Positions 1 to 5,543 of a stretch of 5,543 bases of DNA are shown one piece after another. The notes beneath the pieces are model-generated. The model saw only the letters and a list, made by a program, of their open reading frames with translations. It did no database searches and was not told the DNA's origin. This stretch comes from Pelagihabitans sp037969055 (GTDB lineage: Bacteria > Bacteroidota > Bacteroidia > Flavobacteriales > Flavobacteriaceae), in contig JBBKWR010000291.1 in NCBI GenBank assembly GCA_037969055.1, positions 1-5,543 of the forward strand, given 5' to 3'. How positions within the stretch are numbered: the stretch's first letter is position 1; each line of letters starts with the position of its first letter. A program made the position numbers and the translations under genes.

Positions 1-1020
1 ACCCATGATCGATACTTTTTGGACAATGTGGCAGGTTGGATATTGGAACTGGATAGGGGAGAAGGTATCCCATGGAAGGGCAACTATTCAAGTTGGTTAG
101 ACCAGAAAGCGAAACGCATGGCCCAAGAGAGCAAAGTGGCCTCAAAACGGCAAAAAACGTTGGAGCGGGAGTTGGAATGGGTTCGACAAGGTGCCAAGGG
201 AAGGCACACCAAACAAAAGGCCCGTTTGAACAACTATGATAAACTAATGAGCCAGGACCAAAAACAGCTTGATGAAAAATTGGAGATATACATTCCAAAC
301 GGACCTAGGTTGGGAACCAATGTTATCGAAGCTAAGTCGGTGAGCAAGGCTTATGGCGATAAATTGCTGTATGAGGATCTTAATTTTAAATTACCACAAG
401 CGGGCATAGTTGGGGTTATTGGCCCCAACGGCGCTGGGAAGACCACCATTTTCCGAATGATCATGGGCGAAGAAACCGCGGATAGCGGAAGTTTTGAAGT
501 GGGCGATACGGCTAAAATTGCGTATGTAGATCAAAGCCACTCCAATATCGATCTCGAAAAGACCATTTGGCAGAATTTCAGTGATGGACAAGAGTTGATC
601 ATGATGGGCGGGCGCCAGGTCAACTCAAGGGCGTACCTGAGCCGCTTCAATTTTTCTGGCAGCGAACAGAACAAAAAAGTGAACATGCTCTCTGGTGGGG
701 AACGCAATCGCCTGCATCTGGCGATGACCTTAAAAGAGGAAGGCAACATACTGCTATTGGATGAGCCTACCAACGACCTGGATGTAAATACGCTCAGGGC
801 CTTGGAAGAGGGTCTCGAAAACTTTGCCGGATGTGCCGTGGTGATTTCCCATGACCGTTGGTTTTTGGATCGTGTCTGTACACACATTTTATCTTTCGAA
901 GGAGATTCCCAAGTATATTTTTTCGAGGGCTCTTTCTCCGATTATGAAGAGAACAAAAAGAAGCGTCTGGGTGGGGATTTAATTCCCAAGCGACTCAAAT
1001 ATAAGAAGTTGATAAGATAA
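1..1020 (+). CDS. ettA: Energy-dependent translational throttle protein EttA (ABC-F ATPase), 5'-truncated by the window edge
   Basis: The reading frame is open from base 1 and gives 339 residues. EttA is usually about 555-560 aa, so roughly the first 40% (most of the first ABC domain and its arm) lies outside the window. The first codons read THDRYFLDN, the H-switch at the end of ABC domain 1. Residues ~25-100 form the charged helical inter-domain linker (P-site tRNA interaction motif in EttA). The second ABC domain follows: A-loop Tyr118, Walker A GPNGAGKT at 141-148 (bases 421-444), signature LSGGE at 230-234, Walker B with D254 and catalytic E255, and switch His284 in ISHDRW. The C-terminus, IPKRLKYKKLIR, is typical of EttA and appears complete. 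In E. coli, EttA binds the ribosomal E site and gates entry into elongation according to the ATP/ADP ratio; the cytosolic role here is inferred from close family resemblance. The closest alternative is another ABC-F protein (Uup, YbiT-like), but the linker and tail fit EttA better. The promoter is outside the window. Confidence 0.97.
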   Translation, partial: THDRYFLDNVAGWILELDRGEGIPWKGNYSSWLDQKAKRMAQESKVASKRQKTLERELEWVRQGAKGRHTKQKARLNNYDKLMSQDQKQLDEKLEIYIPNGPRLGTNVIEAKSVSKAYGDKLLYEDLNFKLPQAGIVGVIGPNGAGKTTIFRMIMGEETADSGSFEVGDTAKIAYVDQSHSNIDLEKTIWQNFSDGQELIMMGGRQVNSRAYLSRFNFSGSEQNKKVNMLSGGERNRLHLAMTLKEEGNILLLDEPTNDLDVNTLRALEEGLENFAGCAVVISHDRWFLDRVCTHILSFEGDSQVYFFEGSFSDYEENKKKRLGGDLIPKRLKYKKLIR

Positions 1021-1092
1021 ATTGCGGTGGTTCAAATTCGAATTTTAAAAAAGTGCTCCTTTAATAAATAGTTTTAAACCGTTGTACTTATA

Positions 1093-1905
1093 TCAAAAAT
1101 CATCTTTGGGATACCAATCCAATTGTACCACTTCAATATTTGGATCTCCAGCCGTTACCAAGGCCTTGAACTTGGCCACATCGCTTACATCTGGCCTGCC
1201 CCGATAGTGATAGGGATATACTTTTTTAGGCTTAAACGCCAATACGGCATTGGCAGCACTTTCTTCCGTCATTGTGTATGGTAAATTCATACAGATAAAA
1301 GCGACATCAATATTTTGTAATGCCCTCATTTCAGGAATATCTTCGGTATCCCCAGAAAAATATATTCTTTGGTCGCCAAGGTTCAATACATAGCCGTTCC
1401 CGCGGCCTTTGGTATGAAAGTCTTTCGCCTCATCCCTTAGATTATACATGGGAATGGCCTCAACCGTTACCCCAATTCGTTCCTTGCTATCGCCATTGTG
1501 CAACACGTCTATCTGCGGTGTAAATTTGGCCGGCATCTTATCGGCGACCGCCTGCGGCACCATAATTTTCGCCTTTTTAGTGGTAAGTGCCTCTAGGGTC
1601 TCCAGGCTAAAATGGTCCCCATGGATATCCGTTATCAAAATTAAATCAGGATCTTTTTGCCCTTCAAAAGCCGCCGCCCCACCCACAGGGTCAATATAAA
1701 TGGAAAGATCTCCCCATGATACTACGGCAGTGGCATGTGCTATGGGATAAATTGAAATTTTCGACTTTTGGGACACTATATTTAGAGGTGTCGGTGCATT
1801 GGCCATTGGGTCCGAATCAAGTATTTTTTCGCCCTTCTTTTGGTTTTCTTTGCAGCCGAGTGTCAAGAGCGTACAGCAGATTATTGCACAAAATATTTTT
1901 TTCAT
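1093..1905 (-). CDS. Metallo-beta-lactamase-fold hydrolase, predicted lipoprotein
   Basis: This 270-aa protein starts with a lipoprotein signal: basic MKK, a hydrophobic stretch at 4-17, and lipobox LTLGC with Cys18 as the predicted acylated residue. It should therefore be membrane-anchored and face the periplasm. Residues ~50-270 resemble the MBL-fold group related to UlaG/UPF0173. Visible motifs are IDPVGG (71-76), TDIHGDH (92-98), HTKGRGNGYVL (164-174), YFSGDTEDIPEM (182-193) and YPYHYRG (230-236). Likely metal ligands are His95, Asp97, His98, His164, Asp186 and His233. The usual HxHxDH motif has Asp93 in place of the first His, so metal content may differ from the standard two-zinc site. 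The substrate cannot be read from sequence. The ATG at 1903-1905 directly precedes the signal peptide, which fixes the start; no Shine-Dalgarno is seen. It lies 92 bp downstream of the GNAT gene on the same strand, and I see no clear promoter or terminator in that gap, so co-transcription is possible but unproven. Confidence 0.9.
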   Translation of the reverse strand: MKKIFCAIICCTLLTLGCKENQKKGEKILDSDPMANAPTPLNIVSQKSKISIYPIAHATAVVSWGDLSIYIDPVGGAAAFEGQKDPDLILITDIHGDHFSLETLEALTTKKAKIMVPQAVADKMPAKFTPQIDVLHNGDSKERIGVTVEAIPMYNLRDEAKDFHTKGRGNGYVLNLGDQRIYFSGDTEDIPEMRALQNIDVAFICMNLPYTMTEESAANAVLAFKPKKVYPYHYRGRPDVSDVAKFKALVTAGDPNIEVVQLDWYPKDDF

Positions 1906-1997
1906 GATACTATTATTTAATTCTTATTTACTTAATTATTACGGGCCTTAGGTTTTGAACATCTGGATATTGCTCTCGGGGCTCGAATCCATTATTC

Positions 1998-2459
1998 TTA
2001 TAATTCCAGCTCCATTTTTATATCACTCCTGGCATAGGGCAAATCCTTTTCCAATTCCACCTCCCTAAAACCATATTTCCTATAGATATACAGTGCGGTG
2101 TCTAATTTGGTGCTGGAATAAAGAAGAATTCTGTCCCATTTATTTCGACGGCCAAAATCGATGGCAAATTCCAGTAACTTTTGCCCTATTTTCAAACCTT
2201 GATACCGTTCATCGACCGCCATTTTACCCAATTCAAATTGCTTTTCATTCAGTTTAAGGAGCGAAAAACACCCTACGATTTGCCCCAAATGTCGTGCAAG
2301 GTATATATACCCACCTTTATTAATGATAGATTCTTCGCAATTATCCAGTAATAATTCATCCTTGGGTTCCACATAAAAGTACTTTTCCAACCATGCAATG
2401 TTCAGATCTTTAAAGGTTTTGGCGTGTTGCGGCTCGAATGGGATGATGGTAACCGACAT
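1998..2459 (-). CDS. GNAT-family N-acetyltransferase
   Basis: This 153-aa protein is the normal length for a single GNAT domain, which transfers an acetyl group from acetyl-CoA to an amine. The N-terminal helices contain LNIAWLEKYFYVEP (19-32). The central strand 51-56 (YIYLAR) is followed by IVGCFSLL (61-68), then the beta4 strand ELGKMAVD (76-83). The acetyl-CoA pyrophosphate loop is at 87-92, Q-G-L-K-I-G, which fits Q/R-x-x-G-x-G/A at its ends but carries Lys90 in place of the middle Gly. The C-terminal motif ALYIYRKYGFREVE (122-135), with the 'Y-x-K-x-GF' pattern, is characteristic of the family. The pattern resembles GNAT domains that in other proteins follow a MarR-type regulator, but no such domain is present here. 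The substrate (small molecule or protein amine) is unknown. It is probably cytosolic, with no signal peptide or membrane segment. It is the first gene of the minus-strand pair and diverges from the coiled-coil gene. Confidence 0.92.
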   Translation of the reverse strand: MSVTIIPFEPQHAKTFKDLNIAWLEKYFYVEPKDELLLDNCEESIINKGGYIYLARHLGQIVGCFSLLKLNEKQFELGKMAVDERYQGLKIGQKLLEFAIDFGRRNKWDRILLYSSTKLDTALYIYRKYGFREVELEKDLPYARSDIKMELEL

Positions 2460-2483
2460 TTTTCTTAAAAAATATATGAGCCA

Positions 2484-2491
2484 TAAAGTTA
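2484..2491 (-). promoter_or_regulatory. Possible -7 promoter box for the GNAT gene
   Basis: Read on the minus strand this is TAACTTTA, which matches the Bacteroidota -7 consensus TAnnTTTG except for the last base. It would put the transcription start about 20 bases before the ATG at 2459. No clear TTG (-33) element is seen at the expected 17-23 base spacing, so this is tentative. Confidence 0.28.
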
Positions 2492-2504
2492 ACGTATTAG
2501 GGAC

Positions 2505-2534
2505 TTGCAGCTAAATCCAGCATAATTATTTTTA
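2505..2534 (+). promoter_or_regulatory. Possible promoter for the coiled-coil membrane protein gene
   Basis: TTG at 2505-2507 is followed after 19 bases by TATTTTTA at 2527-2534. This resembles the flavobacterial TTG-N17-23-TAnnTTTG arrangement, with A for G in the last position. The resulting leader would be about 75-80 bases and very AT-rich. In such AT-rich sequence near-matches arise by chance, so confidence is low. Confidence 0.28.
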
Positions 2535-2618
2535 TCTAAAAAATCTAAAAAGAAAACAAAACCGTATATAGAGGGATACAAACAAACACTTTATTAAAAA
2601 GAAATTAATAATTACATT

Positions 2619-3506
2619 ATGACTGAAACGAAAAATAACAATGGATTGAAAGTTTTGGCTGGCTTGTTGGGTGTGGTACTTCTAGGTACCATTATCTATA
2701 CAGTGAGTCTATACCAAGATAAGAAAAAGACCACAATGGCGCTTACACAAGAAAAGCAATTGGTAGTCGAAGATTTGAATAGCCTAAAGTCAGAATATGA
2801 CAAAGCAATTTTAGAGAGCAATGCGACCAACGAAGAGTTAGTGACCGCAAGGGACAATATTGCAAAATATATTGATTCTGTCCAAACAATGAAAACTGAT
2901 ATCTCCTCCCTATCAAGATACAGAAGACAAGTAGCCGTTTTGACAAAAGAAAGGGAACAATTGTTACGACAAGTAGATTCGTTGAGACAATCAAACACCT
3001 TGATAGCTATGCAAAGGGACAGCACTTATGTTGAATTGGAAAAGCAAACTGTTTTTAATGATTCTTTAGTTGTTCAAAACACACAATTGGCCGACGTTGT
3101 TGAAAAAGGGTCAGCTTTAAACCTTACCGTTTTCACAGTTGATGCGGTAAAAGAAAGAGGCAGTGGAAAATTGGTTTCTACACAAAGGGCCAATAGGACA
3201 GACAAGTTCAAAATTTGTTTCACTGTTGCGAACAACGTAATTGCTCAAGCTGGCGATCGGGAGTTCTTTCTTGAAGTTCTAGACCCACAGGGCAATGTTT
3301 TGGGCGAAAGCTATTCTAAAACCAACGATGCTGGTGCATCAGTAACTTATAGTAAAGGAACTAGTTTCTATTATGAGAACAGATCATTGGATGTTTGCGA
3401 TTTCATTAGCAAGACAGGTGGAGAGTTCCAAAAAGGAAACTACATGGTAAATGTTTATGATGATCATCTGAAATTATTGGGAACCTCAAAGTTCTCGCTT
3501 AAATAA
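2619..3506 (+). CDS. Membrane-anchored coiled-coil protein with a C-terminal beta-rich domain, function unknown
   Basis: This 295-aa protein has a short polar N-terminus and one strong membrane segment at ~10-31. A long charged helical region follows at ~33-162, rich in E, K, Q, L and S with leucine/isoleucine spacing typical of coiled coil (e.g. LTKEREQLLRQVDSL at 108-122). The C-terminal domain (~168-295) looks like alternating beta strands, with FKICFTVANN (197-206) and FFLEVLDPQGNVLGES (216-231), which suggests an Ig-like sandwich. By topology the coil and C-terminal domain should lie in the periplasm. The domain holds the only two cysteines, Cys200 and Cys260, which could form a disulfide. 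From memory, similar flavobacterial proteins are sometimes labelled 'chromosome partitioning protein', but there is no Walker A or other ParA feature here, so I do not use that name. The ATG at 2619 follows the A-rich tract AAAAAGAAATTAATAATTACATT-like leader usual in this phylum. The gene stands alone and ends at a hairpin terminator. A structural or scaffolding envelope role is only inference. Confidence 0.85.
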   Translation: MTETKNNNGLKVLAGLLGVVLLGTIIYTVSLYQDKKKTTMALTQEKQLVVEDLNSLKSEYDKAILESNATNEELVTARDNIAKYIDSVQTMKTDISSLSRYRRQVAVLTKEREQLLRQVDSLRQSNTLIAMQRDSTYVELEKQTVFNDSLVVQNTQLADVVEKGSALNLTVFTVDAVKERGSGKLVSTQRANRTDKFKICFTVANNVIAQAGDREFFLEVLDPQGNVLGESYSKTNDAGASVTYSKGTSFYYENRSLDVCDFISKTGGEFQKGNYMVNVYDDHLKLLGTSKFSLK

Positions 3507-3528
3507 GAATCACTATCCATTAATAAAC

Positions 3529-3560
3529 AAGGGCCAGTCTGAAAAGATTGACCCTTTTTT
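3529..3560. terminator. Intrinsic terminator, probably bidirectional, between the coiled-coil gene and fumC
   Basis: The 11-base arm AAGGGCCAGTC (3529-3539), a TGAAAA loop, and the arm GATTGACCCTT (3546-3556) form a hairpin with one mismatch and one G-U wobble, and the T-run extends to 3560. On the plus strand it lies 23 bases after the coiled-coil gene's stop codon. Read on the minus strand the hairpin is equally good and is followed by TTGTTTATT, so it may also end fumC transcripts, whose stop is about 64 bases upstream. Confidence 0.8.
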
Positions 3561-3623
3561 AATGTCGTTATCTTTCTTAGACAATGCTCATTATCACTAG
3601 AGCAAGTTATCCCAAATGGATTA

Positions 3624-5018
3624 CTATAAAGAGCCCACCATGTCTTCTGGCCGTACCCAAGCATCATAGTCCTCAGCGGTCACGTAACCTAGGTTAATGG
3701 CTTCTTCTTTTAAGGTAGTACCATTTTTATGTGCAGTATTAGCAATTTCGGCCGCTTTATAGTAGCCAATTTTGGTATTTAAGGCGGTCACGAGCATCAA
3801 AGAATTATTGAGCAATTGTTTTATGACCTCATGATTGGGCTCGATACCAATGGCACAGTTTTCATCGAAACTGACACAAGCATCGCCCAATAATTGTGCA
3901 GATTGCAAAATATTGGTTGCCATCATTGGCTTAAAGACGTTCAATTCATAATGGCCCTGGGTGCCGCCAATAGTAATGGCCACATCATTGCCCATGACTT
4001 GCGCGCATACCATGGTCAACGCTTCACATTGGGTCGGATTTACCTTCCCCGGCATGATCGAGCTACCAGGTTCATTTGCAGGGATGTTGATCTCCCCTAT
4101 CCCTGAACGGGGACCAGAGGCCATCATGCGAATGTCGTTAGCAATTTTATTAAGTGATACTGCCAGTTGTTTAAGAGCACCATGACTTTCGACTAGGGCA
4201 TCATGGGAGGCCAGGGCTTCAAACTTGTTTTCCGCTGTTTTGAAAGGCAATTTTGTGAATTTAGCAATATATTTGGCCACTAAAACATCATAGCCTTTTG
4301 GGGTGTTGAGCCCAGTTCCTACGGCGGTACCACCAAGTGCCATTTCTGATAAATGATCCAAAGTGTTTTTTAAAGCTTTAAGGCCATGGTCTAATTGGGA
4401 AACATAACCTGAGAATTCTTGGCCTAAGGTAAGGGGCGTCGCATCCATAAGATGGGTGCGCCCGATTTTGACCACCTTTGCAAATTCTTTTGATTTTCTA
4501 TGGAGTGTATTCCGTAATTTTTCAACCCCTGGAATCGTATTTTCAACAATCTTTTTATAGGCAGCAATGTGCATTCCAGTTGGAAATGTATCATTGGAAC
4601 TTTGTGATTTATTGACGTCGTCATTGGGTTGTATGATCTTTTCCCCTTCGCCAATTTTATTCCCGGCCAATTCTTGGGCCCGATTGGCAATGACCTCGTT
4701 AACATTCATATTACTCTGGGTCCCTGAACCTGTCTGCCATATCACCAACGGGAACTGGTCGTCCAGTTTTCCTGCCAGTATTTCGTCACATACCTTAGAG
4801 ATGAGATCCCTTTTCTCTTTTGTAAGCACGCCCAAATCGCAATTGGTATGGGCAGCTGCCTTTTTTAGGTAGGCAAAACCATAAATGATATCCAAGGGCA
4901 TGGAAGCTGGAGGACCGATCTTAAAATTATTTCTGGAGCGCTCCGTTTGGGCACCCCAATATTTATCACTGGGCACTTTTACCGTGCCCATGGTGTCTTT
5001 TTCTGTTCTAAAGCTCAT
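3624..5018 (-). CDS. fumC: Fumarate hydratase class II (fumarase C)
   Basis: This 464-aa protein matches the usual length of class II fumarase (E. coli 467 aa) and appears complete. It catalyses reversible hydration of fumarate to L-malate in the TCA cycle, as a cytosolic, iron-independent homotetramer. Visible motifs are GSGTQSNMNVNEVIANRA (97-114), SQSSNDTFPTGMH (138-150), GRTHLMDATPLTLGQEFSGY (186-205) with catalytic His189, and the superfamily signature GSSIMPGKVNP (318-328) with catalytic Ser319. Both catalytic residues are offset by one from E. coli His188 and Ser318. The THLMDATP and GSGTQSNMN forms favour fumarase over aspartate ammonia-lyase, the nearest relative. The C-terminus WVRPEDMVGSL is typical. 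The ATG at 5016-5018 precedes SFRTEKDTMGTVKVP, the conserved N-terminal start, and a -7 promoter box lies just upstream. The gene is monocistronic in this view: it is divergent from the small membrane protein gene and converges on the coiled-coil gene. Confidence 0.97.
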   Translation of the reverse strand: MSFRTEKDTMGTVKVPSDKYWGAQTERSRNNFKIGPPASMPLDIIYGFAYLKKAAAHTNCDLGVLTKEKRDLISKVCDEILAGKLDDQFPLVIWQTGSGTQSNMNVNEVIANRAQELAGNKIGEGEKIIQPNDDVNKSQSSNDTFPTGMHIAAYKKIVENTIPGVEKLRNTLHRKSKEFAKVVKIGRTHLMDATPLTLGQEFSGYVSQLDHGLKALKNTLDHLSEMALGGTAVGTGLNTPKGYDVLVAKYIAKFTKLPFKTAENKFEALASHDALVESHGALKQLAVSLNKIANDIRMMASGPRSGIGEINIPANEPGSSIMPGKVNPTQCEALTMVCAQVMGNDVAITIGGTQGHYELNVFKPMMATNILQSAQLLGDACVSFDENCAIGIEPNHEVIKQLLNNSLMLVTALNTKIGYYKAAEIANTAHKNGTTLKEEAINLGYVTAEDYDAWVRPEDMVGSL

Positions 5019-5041
5019 ATTGATTGGTTTAATAAGCGTAA

Positions 5042-5049
5042 CAAAGGTA
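5042..5049 (-). promoter_or_regulatory. Promoter -7 box for fumC
   Basis: Read on the minus strand this is TACCTTTG, an exact match to the Bacteroidota -7 consensus TAnnTTTG. Transcription would begin near 5036, giving a leader of about 18-20 bases before the ATG at 5018. I see no clear TTG at the expected -33 spacing (plus-strand CAA around 5066-5075), so the upstream half is weak. Confidence 0.6.
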
Positions 5050-5120
5050 GGGGTTTTGACACTTTAATTCCATCTGGGGATCCTTGAAAATAAGATTGAA
5101 GGCATTTTTTTGGATTTTGA

Positions 5121-5153
5121 TTTGTAGGTTTCACCCTTTTCAAAGTATCTTTG
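5121..5153 (+). promoter_or_regulatory. Promoter for the 57-aa membrane protein gene
   Basis: TTTG at 5121-5124 is followed after 21 bases by TATCTTTG at 5146-5153, so both halves of the Bacteroidota promoter (TTTG and TAnnTTTG) match. The predicted start near 5160 leaves a leader of only about 14 bases before the ATG at 5174, without a Shine-Dalgarno sequence, which is common in this phylum. Confidence 0.7.
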
Positions 5154-5173
5154 CGTTAATAAATTAGAATACA

Positions 5174-5347
5174 ATGTTTGATTTTGACCAATATTTAGGA
5201 TTTCTCGCCTTTTTGACCATATTGACCTTAGGGTTTTGGCTGATGATTTTTTTACTCACCTTTGTGGTGCCTTATTGGTTGGTCGGGAATCTCCGGGAAT
5301 TGTTTAAAGAAAGACGCAAGGCCAAATTGGCCAAGAATAATAGATAA
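5174..5347 (+). CDS. Small membrane protein of 57 aa, function unknown
   Basis: An ATG at 5174 opens a 57-codon frame ending in TAA at 5345-5347. The product starts with MFDFDQYLGF and has an unbroken hydrophobic stretch at ~8-38, including GFWLMIFLLTF (20-30) and PYWLVG (33-38). It ends in a strongly basic tail (about residues 41-57: R41, K45, R47, R48, K49, K51, K54, R57). The positive-inside rule suggests a single span (possibly a hairpin, given about 30 hydrophobic residues) with the basic tail in the cytoplasm and the acidic N-terminus outside. It is supported as a real gene by a good promoter 20 bases upstream of the start and by a strong terminator beginning at its stop codon. It is divergent from fumC, and nothing in the sequence links it functionally to fumarase. 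I do not recognise a named family. Confidence 0.8.
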   Translation: MFDFDQYLGFLAFLTILTLGFWLMIFLLTFVVPYWLVGNLRELFKERRKAKLAKNNR

Positions 5348-5374
5348 AAAAGGGAGCCAACTGGCTCCTTTTTT
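5346..5374. terminator. Strong bidirectional intrinsic terminator
   Basis: GGAGCC (5353-5358), loop AACT, then GGCTCC (5363-5368) form a GC-rich stem. It is flanked by six A (5346-5351) and six T (5369-5374), so both strands carry hairpin plus U-tract. It overlaps the stop codon of the small membrane protein gene and lies just 20 bases beyond the stop of the convergent barrel gene, so it should end both transcripts. Confidence 0.92.
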
Positions 5375-5394
5375 ATTTTATACCTATTTAAATT

Positions 5395-5543
5395 TTACCC
5401 TTCAAATTCTATATCATCATCTCCACCCCCGTTGCGTTGTCGGTTTCTATCCCTTTGATTTTGTTTTTGATTAAAACGATAAAGGAAACTTAGATTGATC
5501 TGCCGCTGCCGCCATTGAAACTCACTATAGGTAAAAACATTGT
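5395..5543 (-). CDS. Outer-membrane beta-barrel protein (TonB-dependent-receptor-like), C-terminal fragment cut by the window edge
   Basis: On the minus strand a frame open from the right edge yields 48 residues and a TAA stop at 5395-5397; the rest of the gene lies beyond 5543. The fragment starts NVFTYSEFQW and contains RQINLSFLYRF, which has the alternating pattern and terminal aromatic of the last strand of an outer-membrane barrel (beta-signal). About 25 hydrophilic residues follow, first Q/N/R-rich and then GGGDDDIEFEG. This ending resembles the Bacteroidota outer-membrane beta-barrel family related to TonB-dependent receptors (carboxypeptidase-regulatory-like N-terminus plus barrel, Pfam OMP_b-brl_3 type). 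The family assignment is inferred from this short tail only; a SusC-like receptor or other barrel is possible. The gene converges on the small membrane protein gene and shares its terminator. Confidence 0.72.
   Translation of the reverse strand, partial: NVFTYSEFQWRQRQINLSFLYRFNQKQNQRDRNRQRNGGGDDDIEFEG

Noticed and set aside
531..887. Open frame of 118 codons on the minus strand
   Set aside because: It lies wholly antisense to the second ABC domain of ettA, whose motifs are intact; the translation shows no domain or plausible composition.
1948..1992. 14-codon frame (MDSSPESNIQMFKT) on the minus strand between the GNAT and hydrolase genes
   Set aside because: It is short enough to occur by chance and has no recognisable leader-peptide feature such as codon repeats or an attenuator hairpin.
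1906..1997. Search for a separate promoter for the hydrolase gene
   Set aside because: No TAnnTTTG-like box was found on the minus strand; only AT-rich sequence, so no site was annotated.
2696..3025. Open frame of 109 codons on the minus strand, and an overlapping one at 2743-2994
   Set aside because: Both are antisense to the coiled-coil gene; their hydrophobic look comes from reading Glu/Lys-rich codons in reverse.
4567..4872. Open frame of 101 codons on the plus strand, with others at 3894-4185 and 4424-4705
   Set aside because: All are shadows of fumC, which is full length with all signature motifs; no promoter or start context supports them.
5262..5474. Open frame of 70 codons on the plus strand
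   Set aside because: It begins out of frame inside the 57-aa membrane protein gene and runs through the strong terminator into the antisense of the barrel gene.
1..5543. Possibility of a defence, mobile or biosynthetic system spanning the window
   Set aside because: Genes are mostly single units with separate promoters and terminators, have housekeeping or envelope roles, and show no transposase, integrase, direct-repeat array or nuclease/toxin domains.

Overview
The window looks like core chromosome of a member of the Bacteroidota, most likely the family Flavobacteriaceae. The evidence is internal. Two intergenic sites match the Bacteroidota -7 promoter box TAnnTTTG, start codons are preceded by A/T-rich leaders without Shine-Dalgarno sequences, and base composition is moderately AT-rich. 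The proteins also have a flavobacterial character, for example a barrel-terminal tail following an 'LSFLYRF' strand. I cannot name a genus from sequence alone. No phage, insertion sequence, CRISPR, tRNA or rRNA signal is visible.

Layout, left to right. Positions 1-1020 (+) hold the C-terminal ~60% of the ABC-F translation factor EttA, cut by the left window edge. It converges on a minus-strand pair: a GNAT acetyltransferase (1998-2459) followed by a metallo-beta-lactamase-fold lipoprotein (1093-1905). A 159-bp AT-rich divergent region separates the GNAT gene from a plus-strand gene (2619-3506) for a membrane-anchored coiled-coil protein with a beta-rich C-terminal domain. A hairpin terminator that could work in both directions lies between that gene and the convergent class II fumarase gene fumC (3624-5018, -). 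Upstream of fumC is a 155-bp divergent region with a well-matched -7 box on each strand. The rightward promoter drives a 57-codon membrane-protein gene (5174-5347, +). That gene ends at a strong bidirectional terminator, which also serves the last gene, a minus-strand outer-membrane beta-barrel protein of which only the final 48 residues lie in the window (5395-5543).

Functionally this is a mixed set of housekeeping and envelope genes: translation throttling (EttA), the TCA cycle (FumC), and several envelope proteins (the lipoprotein hydrolase, the coiled-coil membrane protein, the small membrane protein and the barrel). Nothing indicates that they act together as one system. Most are separate transcription units with their own promoters or terminators, and only the GNAT and hydrolase genes could plausibly be co-transcribed. 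I found no convincing undescribed system. The least explained items are the 57-aa membrane protein, the coiled-coil envelope protein, and the hydrolase lipoprotein with a modified metal-binding motif.
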